The notes under the pieces were generated by a model, which searched no databases, was not told the DNA's origin, and saw only the letters and a list, made by a program, of their open reading frames with translations. The position numbers were made by a program, and so were the translations under genes. Positions 39,264-48,783 of a stretch of 64,000 bases of DNA are shown piece by piece. Numbering within the stretch: the first letter of the stretch is position 1; each line of letters opens with the position of its first letter. The stretch is from Hyphomicrobiales bacterium (GTDB lineage: Bacteria; Pseudomonadota; Alphaproteobacteria; Rhizobiales; Rhizobiaceae): NCBI GenBank assembly GCA_900473175.1, contig UCKM01000010.1, forward strand, positions 62,001 to 126,000, written 5' to 3'.

Positions 39264-40412
39264 ATGACGGCGTCAAATAAGCCGCTGGAAGACCGTTTGG
39301 CGGGCATGGTGCTCAACTCGATCCGGCATCCGGTGATCATGCTCGATGGAGCTGGCTACATCTCCTATGCCAATGCCGATGCGGAAGCTTTCTTCCGCTC
39401 AAGCGCCAGCATTCTAAGCCGCAACACGCTGGATATGCTGCTGCCTTTCGGCAGTCCGCTTTTGGCGCTGGTCAAACAGGTGCGCGAGAATCCATCACCG
39501 GTCAACGAATATCGTGTGGATGTCTCATCGCCGCGTCTTGGCCAAGACCGCATCGTCGATCTCTATGTTACGCCGGTGAACGAAACGCTCGGATCGATCG
39601 TAATCCTGTTCAAGGAAAGGTCGATGGCTGAAAAGCTCGACCGCCAGATGACCCATCGTGGTGCTGCCCGTTCCGTCACAGGACTTGCTTCGATGTTGGC
39701 CCATGAGATCAAGAACCCTCTATCGGGCATCCGCGGCGCCGCGCAATTGCTCGAAACCGGGCTAAACGATGACGATCGCGCCTTGACTCGCCTGATAACC
39801 GATGAGACCGACCGTATCGTCTCACTCGTCGACCGCATGGAGGTCTTTTCCGACGAGCGTCCGATTGAACGCGAGGCGGTGAACATTCACGTCGTCCTCG
39901 ACCACGTCAAGGCAATCGCCAAGAATGGTTTCGCGAGCCATATCAAATTCCACGAGGACTATGATCCTTCGCTGCCCTACGTTTTTGCCAACCGTGATCA
40001 GCTCGTACAGGTTTTCCTCAATCTCGTAAAAAATGCCGCCGAGTCGATCGGTTCCGGCGAACCGGGCGAGATCACGCTTTCCACCGCGTTCCGTCCCGGC
40101 ATCCGGCTCTCGATTCCGGGCATGCGCAATCGCGTATCGTTGCCGCTTGAGTTTACCGTTCAGGATACTGGCGCCGGCGTGTCGCCGGATATCATGCCAC
40201 ATCTGTTTGATCCGTTCGTAACAACAAAGCCCAATGGATCCGGGCTGGGGCTCGCACTTGTCGCCAAGATCGTCGGCGATCATGGCGGCGTCATTGAATG
40301 CGATTCCGTGCCGCGCAAAACCACCTTCAGAATTCTGATGCCCGCATGGCAAAGCGGTGGTGGCGATGAACATGCAGATGATAGTCCATATTCCAAGAAA
40401 GCAGGGTCCTGA
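39264..40412 (+). CDS. ntrB: Nitrogen-regulation sensor kinase NtrB
   Basis: Cytoplasmic PII-controlled histidine kinase/phosphatase, 382 residues. A PAS domain (about 15-120) is followed by HisKA with the intact phosphoacceptor His147 in [20 protein letters not shown], and by an ATPase domain with [23 protein letters not shown] and [12 protein letters not shown]. Unlike NtrY further downstream, all catalytic motifs are intact. It lies between dusB and ntrC with almost no spacing. Confidence 0.96.
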   Translation: MTASNKPLEDRLAGMVLNSIRHPVIMLDGAGYISYANADAEAFFRSSASILSRNTLDMLLPFGSPLLALVKQVRENPSPVNEYRVDVSSPRLGQDRIVDLYVTPVNETLGSIVILFKERSMAEKLDRQMTHRGAARSVTGLASMLAHEIKNPLSGIRGAAQLLETGLNDDDRALTRLITDETDRIVSLVDRMEVFSDERPIEREAVNIHVVLDHVKAIAKNGFASHIKFHEDYDPSLPYVFANRDQLVQVFLNLVKNAAESIGSGEPGEITLSTAFRPGIRLSIPGMRNRVSLPLEFTVQDTGAGVSPDIMPHLFDPFVTTKPNGSGLGLALVAKIVGDHGGVIECDSVPRKTTFRILMPAWQSGGGDEHADDSPYSKKAGS

Positions 40413-40414
40413 TC

Positions 40415-41875
40415 ATGAGTTTGGGCAGTATTCTCGTCGCAGATGACGATGCGGCAATAAGAACCGTCCTCAATCAGGCGCTTTCCCGTGCAGGTTACGA
40501 TGTTCGGATCACATCCAATGCTGCCACATTGTGGCGCTGGATTTCGGCAGGAGACGGCGATCTGGTTATCACCGACGTCGTGATGCCAGATGAAAACGCG
40601 TTTGACTTGTTGCCGCGTATAAAGAAGTCTCGTCCGGACCTTCCCGTGATTGTCATGAGCGCGCAGAACACGTTCATGACCGCAATTCGCGCTTCGGAAG
40701 CAGGTGCTTATGAATACCTGCCCAAGCCATTTGATCTGACCGAACTGGTCAGCATTGTTGGCCGGGCTTTGGCGGAACCCAAGAAGAAACCGGAGAAGTG
40801 GGCGGCTGAGGAACAGCCGGACACGATGCCGCTCGTTGGACGTTCTCCGGCGATGCAGGACATCTATCGTGTGCTGGCACGCATGATGCAGACCGATCTT
40901 ACGATAATGATTTCCGGGGAGTCCGGCACGGGAAAGGAACTCGTCGCGCGCGCCCTGCACGAATATGGTCGTCGGCGCAAAGGCCCTTTCGTCGCCATCA
41001 ATATGGCGGCTATCCCGCGCGACCTGATCGAATCCGAACTGTTCGGACACGAGCGCGGCGCCTTCACTGGTGCGCAGAATCGATCGAGCGGGCGTTTCGA
41101 GCAGGCGGATGGCGGCACGCTGTTCCTTGATGAAATCGGCGACATGCCGATGGAAGCGCAAACACGGCTCCTGCGTGTCTTGCAGCAGGGCGAGTACATG
41201 ACTGTCGGTGGCCGCACGCCGATCAAGACGGATGTTCGTATCGTTGCGGCGACGAACAAGGACTTGCGGACGCTGATCAATCAGGGGTTGTTCCGAGAAG
41301 ATCTTTACTACCGTCTCAACGTCGTGCCACTGCGTCTGCCACCACTGCGCGAGCGCCGCGAAGATATCCCGGATCTGGTCCGCCACTTTTTCAAGATGGC
41401 TGCGAGAGACGGCCTTCCGGAAAAGCGCATTACCTCAGACGGCCTTGACCTGATGCGTCGTTATCCGTGGGCAGGCAACGTTCGGGAACTGGAAAACCTC
41501 GTCCGCCGCCTGGCAGCTCTTTATCCGCAAGAGGAAATCAACGCGGACGTCATCGAAGCCGAATTGAAAGCGGATATGCGCCCGGCTGAGCTTTCGACCA
41601 ACGCCATAACCAACGAAGAGGTTACGATCGGTCGGGCGGTCGAACTGAATATGCAACGCTACTTCATGTCCTATGGAGATGATCTCCCACCGGCGGGTCT
41701 TTACCAGCGTGTGCTCGAAGAGGTGGAGTATCCGTTGATATTGTCATGCCTCACCGCGACCCATGGTAACCAGATCAAGGCGTCCGAATTGCTTGGGCTG
41801 AACCGCAATACGCTGCGTAAGAAAATCCGCGAGCTGGGCGTCAACATTTACAAAGGTTCCAAGAGAGATCGATAG
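40415..41875 (+). CDS. ntrC: Nitrogen-regulation response regulator NtrC
   Basis: Sigma-54 activator for nitrogen-limited growth, 486 residues. The receiver domain has Asp54 in [11 protein letters not shown]. The AAA+ domain has Walker [17 protein letters not shown], the sigma-54 contact loop ERGAFTGAQ and Walker [11 protein letters not shown]. The C-terminal Fis-type helix-turn-helix ends with [18 protein letters not shown]. It starts two bases after ntrB. Confidence 0.97.
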   Translation: MSLGSILVADDDAAIRTVLNQALSRAGYDVRITSNAATLWRWISAGDGDLVITDVVMPDENAFDLLPRIKKSRPDLPVIVMSAQNTFMTAIRASEAGAYEYLPKPFDLTELVSIVGRALAEPKKKPEKWAAEEQPDTMPLVGRSPAMQDIYRVLARMMQTDLTIMISGESGTGKELVARALHEYGRRRKGPFVAINMAAIPRDLIESELFGHERGAFTGAQNRSSGRFEQADGGTLFLDEIGDMPMEAQTRLLRVLQQGEYMTVGGRTPIKTDVRIVAATNKDLRTLINQGLFREDLYYRLNVVPLRLPPLRERREDIPDLVRHFFKMAARDGLPEKRITSDGLDLMRRYPWAGNVRELENLVRRLAALYPQEEINADVIEAELKADMRPAELSTNAITNEEVTIGRAVELNMQRYFMSYGDDLPPAGLYQRVLEEVEYPLILSCLTATHGNQIKASELLGLNRNTLRKKIRELGVNIYKGSKRDR

Positions 41876-42026
41876 TAATCATGTTGGAGCCTCGCGAAAA
41901 GCTAAAATTGTAAACAGTGCAATAGACGCTTTTTAACGGGAGTATGCGCAAAGTAACGACCGGAGATCCCGTGAAGTATTGCAATCGACGAAGTGTCGAT
42001 GTGCGGCCGGTGATGCGGAGGCGAAG

Positions 42027-42500
42027 GTGTTTAGTTTTGCGGAACGTTTGATATTGTTTAACCAGTATGAAATCCTGAAGAAACTTGATCCAGACAAATC
42101 AAGTCTTTATGGGCGGCATCAGGAAGTGGTGGAGAGGGGATTCGAGAATCTCTATCGCGAGCTCGGCATCTCCGAAGGGACGGTCAGCGACGCTGAAGCC
42201 AAGGAAATTGACGACATCCTTGCATTGCTTCGGGCGATCAGGTCGTCCAGCAATGGCGGAAGTAGCGGCGTTGCAGATGAGGCAAAGTTCGTTGGCTTTG
42301 GAGGCTCACAGCCGCACGAGCAATTTGCCTATGCCGAGTTCCTCGGTAAAATCCTTAAGTTTCCGCAGGAAATATCAAGAAGCGCCGACAACCGCCCGGA
42401 ACTCCAGCTGGAAAAGTATCGCGCGATGCTGAAGCGCTGGAATGAAATCGGACGAGCGCGCGAACTCTCCACCGATCAAATAGAATATCTTGTCGCGTAG
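42027..42500 (+). CDS. YfbU family protein
   Basis: 157 residues from GTG 42027, which has GGAGGCGAAG upstream; the longer frame from 41979 has an unlikely Cys/Arg-rich start. It matches E. coli YfbU along its whole length: FAERLILFNQYEILKKLDP, VVERGFENLYREL, KFVGFGGSQPHEQF, EKYRAMLKRWNEIG and LSTDQIEYLV. The function of YfbU is not established; in E. coli it has been linked to cell death. It is the first of three small genes between ntrC and ntrY and ends in a strong hairpin. Confidence 0.82.
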   Translation: MFSFAERLILFNQYEILKKLDPDKSSLYGRHQEVVERGFENLYRELGISEGTVSDAEAKEIDDILALLRAIRSSSNGGSSGVADEAKFVGFGGSQPHEQFAYAEFLGKILKFPQEISRSADNRPELQLEKYRAMLKRWNEIGRARELSTDQIEYLVA

Positions 42501-42507
42501 TGTTTCC

Positions 42508-42550
42508 AATCCGGTCGTGGCTGGCGCTTGGCTGCCACGACCGGATTTCT
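42508..42550. terminator. Bidirectional terminator between yfbU and the DUF1993 gene
   Basis: A 14-base perfect stem (AATCCGGTCGTGGC pairing with GCCACGACCGGATT) with a 12-base loop lies between two convergent genes. The T tract on the + side is short (TTTCT), and AA lies on the other side. It probably serves both directions. Confidence 0.7.
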
Positions 42551-42559
42551 CACGACGGA

Positions 42560-43069
42560 TCAGGCGAGGGCGCCGATATAATCGAGCTTGCCGATCTGGA
42601 CACCATTATGGCGCAGGATGTTCTGGGCCGTGGTGACATGGAAGTAGAAATTCGGCAAAGCGAACTTCTGGACATATTCCTCGCCATTGAGTGTCACTTT
42701 CAACTGCCCCGCACTCAGTGTAACGTCCTTCGTATCCGCGCCCTCGAAGGCGGCAGCATCCACGCTTTCGAGGAAGGCAACTGTTCTGGCAATGCGGTCC
42801 CTTAGCTCGGCAAAGCTGGTTTCTTCATCGGCAAACTTTGGAACTTCGACGGCTGTGAGCCGACCGATCGTTCCTTTAGCAGTGTCGCTGGCCCGCTGGA
42901 TCTGACCTGAAAATGGCAGCATGTCGGGCGCAAGCCGTGCATTGACGAGAACCGATGGACTAATCTTCTTTTCGGCCGCAAATGCTTCGGCCTTGTCGAT
43001 GAGCGATGAGAGAACGGAGAAGCCGCGGATATATGCCGGGACTGAGATCGTGTATATTGAGAGGGACAT
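42560..43069 (-). CDS. DUF1993 family protein (DinB-like fold)
   Basis: 169 residues from ATG 43069, which has AAAGGAGC upstream. The sequence follows the DUF1993 pattern: LSIYTISVPAYIRGFSVLSS, SVLVNARLAPDMLPFSGQIQ, FADEETSFAELRDRIARTVA and PNFYFHVTTAQNILRHNGVQ near the end. DUF1993 proteins are helical-bundle relatives of DinB; their role is unknown. The convergent yfbU and the terminator lie at its 3' end. Its upstream gene on the same strand is the DUF1428 gene. Confidence 0.82.
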   Translation of the reverse strand: MSLSIYTISVPAYIRGFSVLSSLIDKAEAFAAEKKISPSVLVNARLAPDMLPFSGQIQRASDTAKGTIGRLTAVEVPKFADEETSFAELRDRIARTVAFLESVDAAAFEGADTKDVTLSAGQLKVTLNGEEYVQKFALPNFYFHVTTAQNILRHNGVQIGKLDYIGALA

Positions 43070-43197
43070 GGGCTTGCTCCTTTGAAGCACAGGCTGGCTG
43101 GAAAATGTTGGGCATGAACATGCAGCCAGCCGCACATACGTCCTTGCCCGACTTTTTCAAGGGTGACGTCAAAATGTTGTGCGACGTTCCTTTGGTG

Positions 43198-43557
43198 TTA
43201 GCGTTCCAGTTCCAGGAACGACTTAAATCCACCATAGATCATGCGTTTGCCGTCGAAGGGCATGTTCGCCATGTCATCCTTCAGACGCGGGTCTTCCATG
43301 ACCTTCGAATTTATCGCGTCCCGCTGTTCACGCGATTCATAGGTGATCCACGAGAACACCACGATCTCGTCGTCCTTGGCCTGGACCGCACGCGGGAATG
43401 AGGTGAGTTCACCGTAGGGCACGTCATCTGCAGTACACTCGACATAGGCGAGGGCGCCGTACTCCATCCAGACGTCGCCAGCCTTGCGGGCGAGTTCCTT
43501 GTAGGCCTCCAGTTTCTCGTTGGGTACTGCGACCACGAAGCCATCTACATAGGGCAT
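43198..43557 (-). CDS. DUF1428 family protein (YbaA-like)
   Basis: 119 residues from ATG 43557, served by GGGAGGAAGA. It opens MPYVDGFVVAVPNEKLEAYK and contains SRE, DDMANMPFDGKRMIYGGF near the end, which is typical of DUF1428, a small dimeric alpha-beta barrel family like that of E. coli YbaA. No function is known. It is divergent from ntrY, with about 200 bases between them that include the tandem CAA-N4-TTG boxes. Confidence 0.85.
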   Translation of the reverse strand: MPYVDGFVVAVPNEKLEAYKELARKAGDVWMEYGALAYVECTADDVPYGELTSFPRAVQAKDDEIVVFSWITYESREQRDAINSKVMEDPRLKDDMANMPFDGKRMIYGGFKSFLELER

Positions 43558-43693
43558 TTTTTCTTCCTCCCGATCGTTTGAGAACACAAGCACCTATAAC
43601 AATGGGGTGAGTGGTCGGGTGTTCCAAGGCCATTATTCGTATTGCCTCGAAACTTCCCATGTCAAATTTGTTGATGATTGAGGACTGGCGCCA

Positions 43694-43724
43694 CAAAGCG
43701 TTGCATTTCCGCCACAAAGTGTTG
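43694..43724 (+). promoter_or_regulatory. Tandem CAA-N4-TTG boxes upstream of ntrY (candidate NtrX sites)
   Basis: Two near-identical 21-base units are adjacent: GCCACAAAGCGTTGCATTT and GCCACAAAGTGTTGCATGA. Each contains CAA-N4-TTG (43694-43703 and 43715-43724), and a third weaker GCCAC follows at the same 21-base period. From memory, Brucella NtrX binds CAA-N3-5-TTG elements in its own ntrYX promoter. A 21-base period would place both sites on the same DNA face. The pattern is seen; binding is inferred. Confidence 0.5.
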
Positions 43725-43758
43725 CATGAGTGCCACGTGGTTGGAATCGCACAAAACA

Positions 43759-46017
43759 ATGCTCTTATCAAATTCAGTCAACCTGTTTGAGGCATCGGCC
43801 GCTGACGCTACGCGCGGCAGCAACCAAAGGTTTTATTCGCGCGCGGGTATTGCAACCGTTGTGCTTGCTTTGCTGACGACCGGCGTCACATTCCTTATCC
43901 TCACAGGCATAACCCCCATCCATCCGGACAGCCGGGTTACACTGTTGCTGACCAGCATCAACGCGGTTCTGATTGTGGCGCTGATCATCCTGATCGGCCG
44001 TGAAGTCTACCGTATCGCCCAGGCAAGAAGCCGTGGAAAGGCAGCAGCGCGGTTGCATGTCCGGCTCGTGGTGCTGTTTTCGTTGGTTGCTGCCGTCCCG
44101 GCCTTGATCGTTGCCATCGTCGCTTCGATCACCCTTGACCTTGGTCTTGATCGCTGGTTCGAAATGCGGACTACGACCATCGTCAATTCATCCATCAACC
44201 TTGCGAACTCCTACATTCAGGAAAGTGCGCGCAATTTGCAGGGTACGACGCTTGAGATGGTCAACGACCTTGACGGGCAACGCGCGCTCTACAATCTCGA
44301 TCGAAGCAGTTTCACTCGGCTGATGACCCAACAGGCGCTCGGAAGGGGCCTGATCAGTGCCGCGCTGATCCGCACAAATGGCGATACGGCCATACGCGCT
44401 GACATCAAAACTGATATCAAGATCCCGGCTGTCGCAAAATCCATCCTCGATACCGCCTCGGACGGCAAACCCGTTCTCATCCCTCCGGAACAGACCAATC
44501 TGCTCAGCGCCGTCATCAAAATGCGGGAAATCCCCGGTCTCTTCCTCTATGCCGTCAGACCCGTGGATGCAGACATTCTGAGCTCCAGCCGTTTGATGGA
44601 GAAGCGGGCCGAGGACTCGCAGAAGAATGACGGCAATGGAATTACGACTCAGATCCTGTTTGCGCTCCTTTATTTTGGCCTTACCTTGACGCTTCTTCTG
44701 TCAGCCATCTGGACCGGCATCGCTGTTGCCGACCGTCTCGTTCGGCCCATTCGGCTATTGATCGGTGCGGCAGACGACGTAGCGACCGGCAATCTTGACG
44801 TTTCTGTTCCGGTGCGCCGGTCTGACGGCGATGTCGGGTCGCTTTCCCAGACATTCAACACGATGGTGCAGCAACTCAGCACACAGCGCGGTGATCTAGT
44901 GTCCGCAAAGGACCAGATAGACGAGCGGCGACGCTTCTCCGAAGCGGTTCTGTCAGGCGTGACGGCTGGCGTGATCAGTGTCAATGGTGACGGTGTCATT
45001 GGCATTATCAACCGTTCTGCAGAAGCAATGTTTGCACTCGATCCTGCCACCACCGTCGGCAAGAATCTGACGGCGCTCGTGCCTGAGATCGGCCTTGTAT
45101 TCGAGGTGGCGCATGCGACGGGCCGCTCCGTTTATCGCGAGCAGGTGAGCATGTCGCGCCATGGCAGTGCCCGAACGTTTAACGTGCAGATCACAGTCGA
45201 GGATGCTGAATCCATTGAGCATTCCTATGTAGTCACAGTTGACGACATCACCGATCTTGTTGAAGCGCAGCGTTCCTCTGCCTGGGCCGATGTGGCGCGG
45301 CGGATCGCGCGCGAGATCAAGAACCCGCTTACCCCGATCCAACTCTCCGCTGAGCGGCTGCGCCGGCGTTTCGGCAAGGTCATCACCGAAGATCCCGAGA
45401 TTTTCGAACAATGCACGGAAACGATCATACGGCAGGTCGGCGATATTGGCCGCATGGTCGATGAATTCTCCTCATTTGCGCGCATGCCGAAACCTGAATT
45501 CAAGGCCATGGATTTGCGCGAGGCGCTCCGGGAAGCATCGTTCCTGGTCGAGGTTAGTCGAAGCGATATCCGTTTCGAACGCGATTTTGGCGGCGTTCCG
45601 TTGGTCGGGCAGTTTGATGGGCGTCTCCTGGGTCAGGCGTTCGGAAATGTCATCAAGAACGCTGCAGAGTCCATTGAATCTGCTGTGAAAGATGGTCTGA
45701 CTGATGGGCACATCCTTATCCGTTCACGCGAGGACCATAACGTAATTACAGTGGAGATTCTTGATAGTGGGAAGGGGCTGCCGCGCGAACATCGGCAGCG
45801 CCTGCTCGAACCATATATGACCACACGGCAGAAGGGCACGGGCCTCGGCCTTGCAATCGTCAAGAAGATTGTCGAGGACCATGCCGGGCACCTCGAGTTG
45901 CATGACGCGCCTGAGAATTTCTATGGAGGGCGGGGCGCGATGATTCGTATGACTTTTCCGACCACGCTGACCTTCACAGAGGTTGTTGAAAATACCGATA
46001 GTAGACAGGTGAACTAA
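43759..46017 (+). CDS. ntrY: Sensor histidine kinase NtrY, phosphoacceptor His replaced by Arg
   Basis: Membrane sensor of the NtrYX pair, 752 residues from ATG 43759. It has three N-terminal helices, a periplasmic domain (about 110-290), another helix, HAMP (around VRPIRLLIGAADDVATGNLD), PAS (about 390-490), HisKA and ATPase domains. The HisKA motif reads ADVARRIAREIKNPLTPIQL; the residue expected to be the phosphorylated His is Arg518 (codon CGC, 45310-45312). The ATPase boxes are intact (GQAFGNVIKNAAESIE, LDSGKGLP, GTGLGLAIV). Autophosphorylation should therefore fail, although phosphatase or scaffold roles remain possible. It ends one base before ntrX. Confidence 0.93.
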   Translation: MLLSNSVNLFEASAADATRGSNQRFYSRAGIATVVLALLTTGVTFLILTGITPIHPDSRVTLLLTSINAVLIVALIILIGREVYRIAQARSRGKAAARLHVRLVVLFSLVAAVPALIVAIVASITLDLGLDRWFEMRTTTIVNSSINLANSYIQESARNLQGTTLEMVNDLDGQRALYNLDRSSFTRLMTQQALGRGLISAALIRTNGDTAIRADIKTDIKIPAVAKSILDTASDGKPVLIPPEQTNLLSAVIKMREIPGLFLYAVRPVDADILSSSRLMEKRAEDSQKNDGNGITTQILFALLYFGLTLTLLLSAIWTGIAVADRLVRPIRLLIGAADDVATGNLDVSVPVRRSDGDVGSLSQTFNTMVQQLSTQRGDLVSAKDQIDERRRFSEAVLSGVTAGVISVNGDGVIGIINRSAEAMFALDPATTVGKNLTALVPEIGLVFEVAHATGRSVYREQVSMSRHGSARTFNVQITVEDAESIEHSYVVTVDDITDLVEAQRSSAWADVARRIAREIKNPLTPIQLSAERLRRRFGKVITEDPEIFEQCTETIIRQVGDIGRMVDEFSSFARMPKPEFKAMDLREALREASFLVEVSRSDIRFERDFGGVPLVGQFDGRLLGQAFGNVIKNAAESIESAVKDGLTDGHILIRSREDHNVITVEILDSGKGLPREHRQRLLEPYMTTRQKGTGLGLAIVKKIVEDHAGHLELHDAPENFYGGRGAMIRMTFPTTLTFTEVVENTDSRQVN

Positions 46018-46018
46018 C

Positions 46019-47380
46019 ATGGCATCTGACATTCTTGTCGTCGACGATGAAGTCGACATTCGCGAACTCGTTGCCGGAATTCTGGGCGATGAGGGATATG
46101 AGACGCGTGTCGCGTCCGATGCCGACAGCGCGCTTGCGTCGATCGATGACCGTATTCCGCGGTTGATCTTCCTTGATATCTGGATGCAGGGTAGCCGACT
46201 CGATGGCTTGGCGCTCCTTGACGAGATCAAGACGCGTCATCCGGAGATACCCGTTGTTATGATCTCGGGACACGGCAACATCGAAACTGCCGTTTCAGCA
46301 ATTCGCCGCGGCGCTTATGATTTCATCGAGAAGCCTTTCAAGGCTGACCGGTTGATCCTTGTTGCGGAACGCGCACTTGAGACCTCCAAGTTGCGAAGGG
46401 AAGTGTCTGACTTGCGCAAGCGCTCGAGCGAAAGCTTTGAACTTCTCGGCACGTCGCTTCCAATGAATCACCTGCGCCAGACGATCGAGCGGGTCGCGCC
46501 CACCAACAGTCGCATCATGATCACGGGACCGTCGGGTGCCGGCAAGGAACTGACGGCGCGGGCAATTCATGCCCTTTCGGCGCGAGCCAAGGGTCCGTTC
46601 GTCAATTTGAACGCCGCGACGATTACACCTGAACGTATGGAGATCGAACTCTTCGGAACGGAATCCGATGGGGGGGAGCGCAAGGTTGGTGCACTTGAGG
46701 AGGCCCATGGCGGCATTCTTTATCTCAATGAGATCGCTGACATGCCGCGCGAGACGCAAAACAAAATCTTGCGTGTCCTTGTCGACCAGCAGTTCGAACG
46801 GGTAGGGGGAACGAAACGCATAAGGGTCGATGTTCGCATTATTTCGTCGACAGCCCAGAACCTCGAAGCAATGATCGCCGAGGGCCGATTCCGCGAGGAT
46901 TTGTTCCATCGTCTCGCCGTCGTTCCGGTGATTGTGCCGCCACTGGCCGACAGACGCGATGACATCCCGGCCCTCGTTGATTTCTTCATGGCGCAGATCG
47001 CCGATCAGGCCGGCATCAAGCCGCGCAAAATCGGCCCCGATGCGATGGCTGTGCTGCAATCGCATTCGTGGCCCGGCAACATCCGTCAGTTGCGCAACAA
47101 TATTGAACGATTGATCATTCTCGCGCGCGGCGACGACCCGGAAGCCGTCATTACGGCCGATCTTCTGCCCGCGGAAATCGGCGACACCTTGCCAAAGGCA
47201 CCCACAGAATCCGACCAGCACATCATGGCACTGCCTTTGCGGGAAGCGCGGGAACGCTTCGAGAAGGAATATCTCGTTGCCCAGATCAATCGATTCGGTG
47301 GAAACATCTCGCGTACCGCTGAATTCGTTGGTATGGAACGTTCAGCACTGCATCGGAAGCTGAAATCCCTCGGGGTATAA
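46019..47380 (+). CDS. ntrX: Response regulator NtrX
   Basis: NtrC-family regulator of 453 residues. The receiver has Asp53 (LIFLDIWM) and the signalling Lys (EKPF). The AAA+ domain has Walker A GPSGAGKELTARAIH. The sigma-54 GAFTGA loop is missing (GERKVGALEEAHGG in its place), which is normal for NtrX. Walker B reads ILYLNEIADMP with Asn237 where Asp is usual in AAA+ activators (codon AAT, 46727-46729). The Fis-type helix-turn-helix ends MERSALHRKLKSLGV. It probably acts with sigma-70, by direct DNA binding rather than sigma-54 activation. It lies between ntrY and trkA. Confidence 0.94.
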   Translation: MASDILVVDDEVDIRELVAGILGDEGYETRVASDADSALASIDDRIPRLIFLDIWMQGSRLDGLALLDEIKTRHPEIPVVMISGHGNIETAVSAIRRGAYDFIEKPFKADRLILVAERALETSKLRREVSDLRKRSSESFELLGTSLPMNHLRQTIERVAPTNSRIMITGPSGAGKELTARAIHALSARAKGPFVNLNAATITPERMEIELFGTESDGGERKVGALEEAHGGILYLNEIADMPRETQNKILRVLVDQQFERVGGTKRIRVDVRIISSTAQNLEAMIAEGRFREDLFHRLAVVPVIVPPLADRRDDIPALVDFFMAQIADQAGIKPRKIGPDAMAVLQSHSWPGNIRQLRNNIERLIILARGDDPEAVITADLLPAEIGDTLPKAPTESDQHIMALPLREARERFEKEYLVAQINRFGGNISRTAEFVGMERSALHRKLKSLGV

Positions 47381-47387
47381 TCGAAAC

Positions 47388-48764
47388 ATGCGCGTGATTA
47401 TCTGCGGCGCGGGACAGGTCGGCTACGGGATAGCGGAACGTCTCGCAGCAGAAGGCAATGATGTTTCGGTCATTGATACGTCCGCCAAGCTCATCCAGGT
47501 CGTGGGTGATACGCTTGACGTGCGCGGCTTTGTCGGGCACGGCTCCCATCCGGACATTCTTGAAGCGGCCGGCGCGGCACAGGCTGACATGATCATCGCC
47601 GCGACGCTTTATGACGAAGTGAACATCGTCGCTTGCGAGGTGGCGCACGCTCTGTTCAATGTGCCGACCAAGATTGCGCGGATCCGCGCCCAGCCCTACC
47701 TGCAGCCGCACTACCGGGATATTTTCTCCCGCAACCACATGCCGATCGATGTCATCATTTCACCGGAGCTTGAAGTCGGTGAGATGGTGCTGCGGCGCAT
47801 CGCATTGCCCGGAGCTAGTGATGTGGTGCGGTTTGCCGAAGACAATATTGTCGTGCTCGCGATCGAGTGCCTGGAGGACTGTCCAGTCGTCAACACGCCG
47901 CTGGCACAATTGAGCAACCTCTTTCCTGATCTGAACGCAACGGTCATGGCGATTGTCCGGGATGGCAAATTGTTGATCGCCCATTCGGGCGATCAGATGA
48001 AAACTGCAGATATCGCCTATGTTTCGGCTCCCAAGGAGCAGGCTCAACGTACCTTGGCATTATTTGGCCATGAGGAACCGGAGGCGAGGCGTATCGTCAT
48101 CGCCGGTGGCGGCAATATCGGGCTCTTCGTCGCGCAGGCGATAGAAGCGCGCCAGCCAAGAACCAATATCAAGATCATTGAAGCAAGTCTTGCACGGGCC
48201 AATCACATTGCTGACGAATTGCGGCGCGCTTTGGTGCTGCACGGTAGCGCCCTTGATCAGAAGCGCTTGAATGAGGCGGAAACACAGGACGCCGATCTCT
48301 TGGTTGCACTCACCAATGACGATCAGGTCAATATGCTTGTCGGCGTTATGGCCAAGCGTCTTGGCTGCAAGTCTAACCTTGTTCTGATCAACAACCCGAA
48401 TTATCTCGATCTGAGCAAATCGCTAGGTATTGACGCCCATATCAGCCCGCGTAGCGTGACGATCTCCCGCGTGCTTCAGCATGTCCGTAGGGGCCGGATC
48501 CGTGCTGTACATAGTGTACAGGAGGGCCGGGGTGAGATAATCGAGGCTGAGGCGTTGGAGACGTCGCCAATGGTTGGCGCAACGTTGCGCGAGTTCGATT
48601 TGCCGGACGGATTGCGGATCGGTGCGATCTATCGCGATGGGCAGGTCCTGAAGCCTGATGGCAATGTCCGGATCAAACCGCACGATCGCGTCGTACTCTT
48701 CGCCACCGCCGAAACCGTCAAGCAAGTGGAACAGATGTTCCGCGTCAGCCTGGAGTACTTCTGA
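47388..48764 (+). CDS. trkA: Trk potassium uptake regulatory protein TrkA
   Basis: Peripheral NAD-binding subunit that gates TrkH/TrkG channels, 458 residues in two similar halves. Each half has an RCK-N Rossmann fold (MRVIICGAGQVGYGIAERLA and IVIAGGGNIGLFVAQAI) and an RCK-C domain. The end LFATAETVKQVEQMF is typical. It lies seven bases after ntrX, a conserved arrangement (ntrX-trkA) in rhizobia. Confidence 0.96.
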   Translation: MRVIICGAGQVGYGIAERLAAEGNDVSVIDTSAKLIQVVGDTLDVRGFVGHGSHPDILEAAGAAQADMIIAATLYDEVNIVACEVAHALFNVPTKIARIRAQPYLQPHYRDIFSRNHMPIDVIISPELEVGEMVLRRIALPGASDVVRFAEDNIVVLAIECLEDCPVVNTPLAQLSNLFPDLNATVMAIVRDGKLLIAHSGDQMKTADIAYVSAPKEQAQRTLALFGHEEPEARRIVIAGGGNIGLFVAQAIEARQPRTNIKIIEASLARANHIADELRRALVLHGSALDQKRLNEAETQDADLLVALTNDDQVNMLVGVMAKRLGCKSNLVLINNPNYLDLSKSLGIDAHISPRSVTISRVLQHVRRGRIRAVHSVQEGRGEIIEAEALETSPMVGATLREFDLPDGLRIGAIYRDGQVLKPDGNVRIKPHDRVVLFATAETVKQVEQMFRVSLEYF

Positions 48765-48783
48765 CAGAAGCGAGATGTGACCC

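Noticed and set aside
43685-43730. Possible sigma-54 promoter before ntrY (GG...TTGCAT).
   Set aside because: The spacing between the GG and GC elements does not fit the -24/-12 rule in either repeat; CAA-N4-TTG boxes explain the sequence better.
46640-46700. Missing GAFTGA loop in NtrX as an anomaly.
   Set aside because: Absence of this loop is normal for NtrX proteins, which do not depend on sigma-54.
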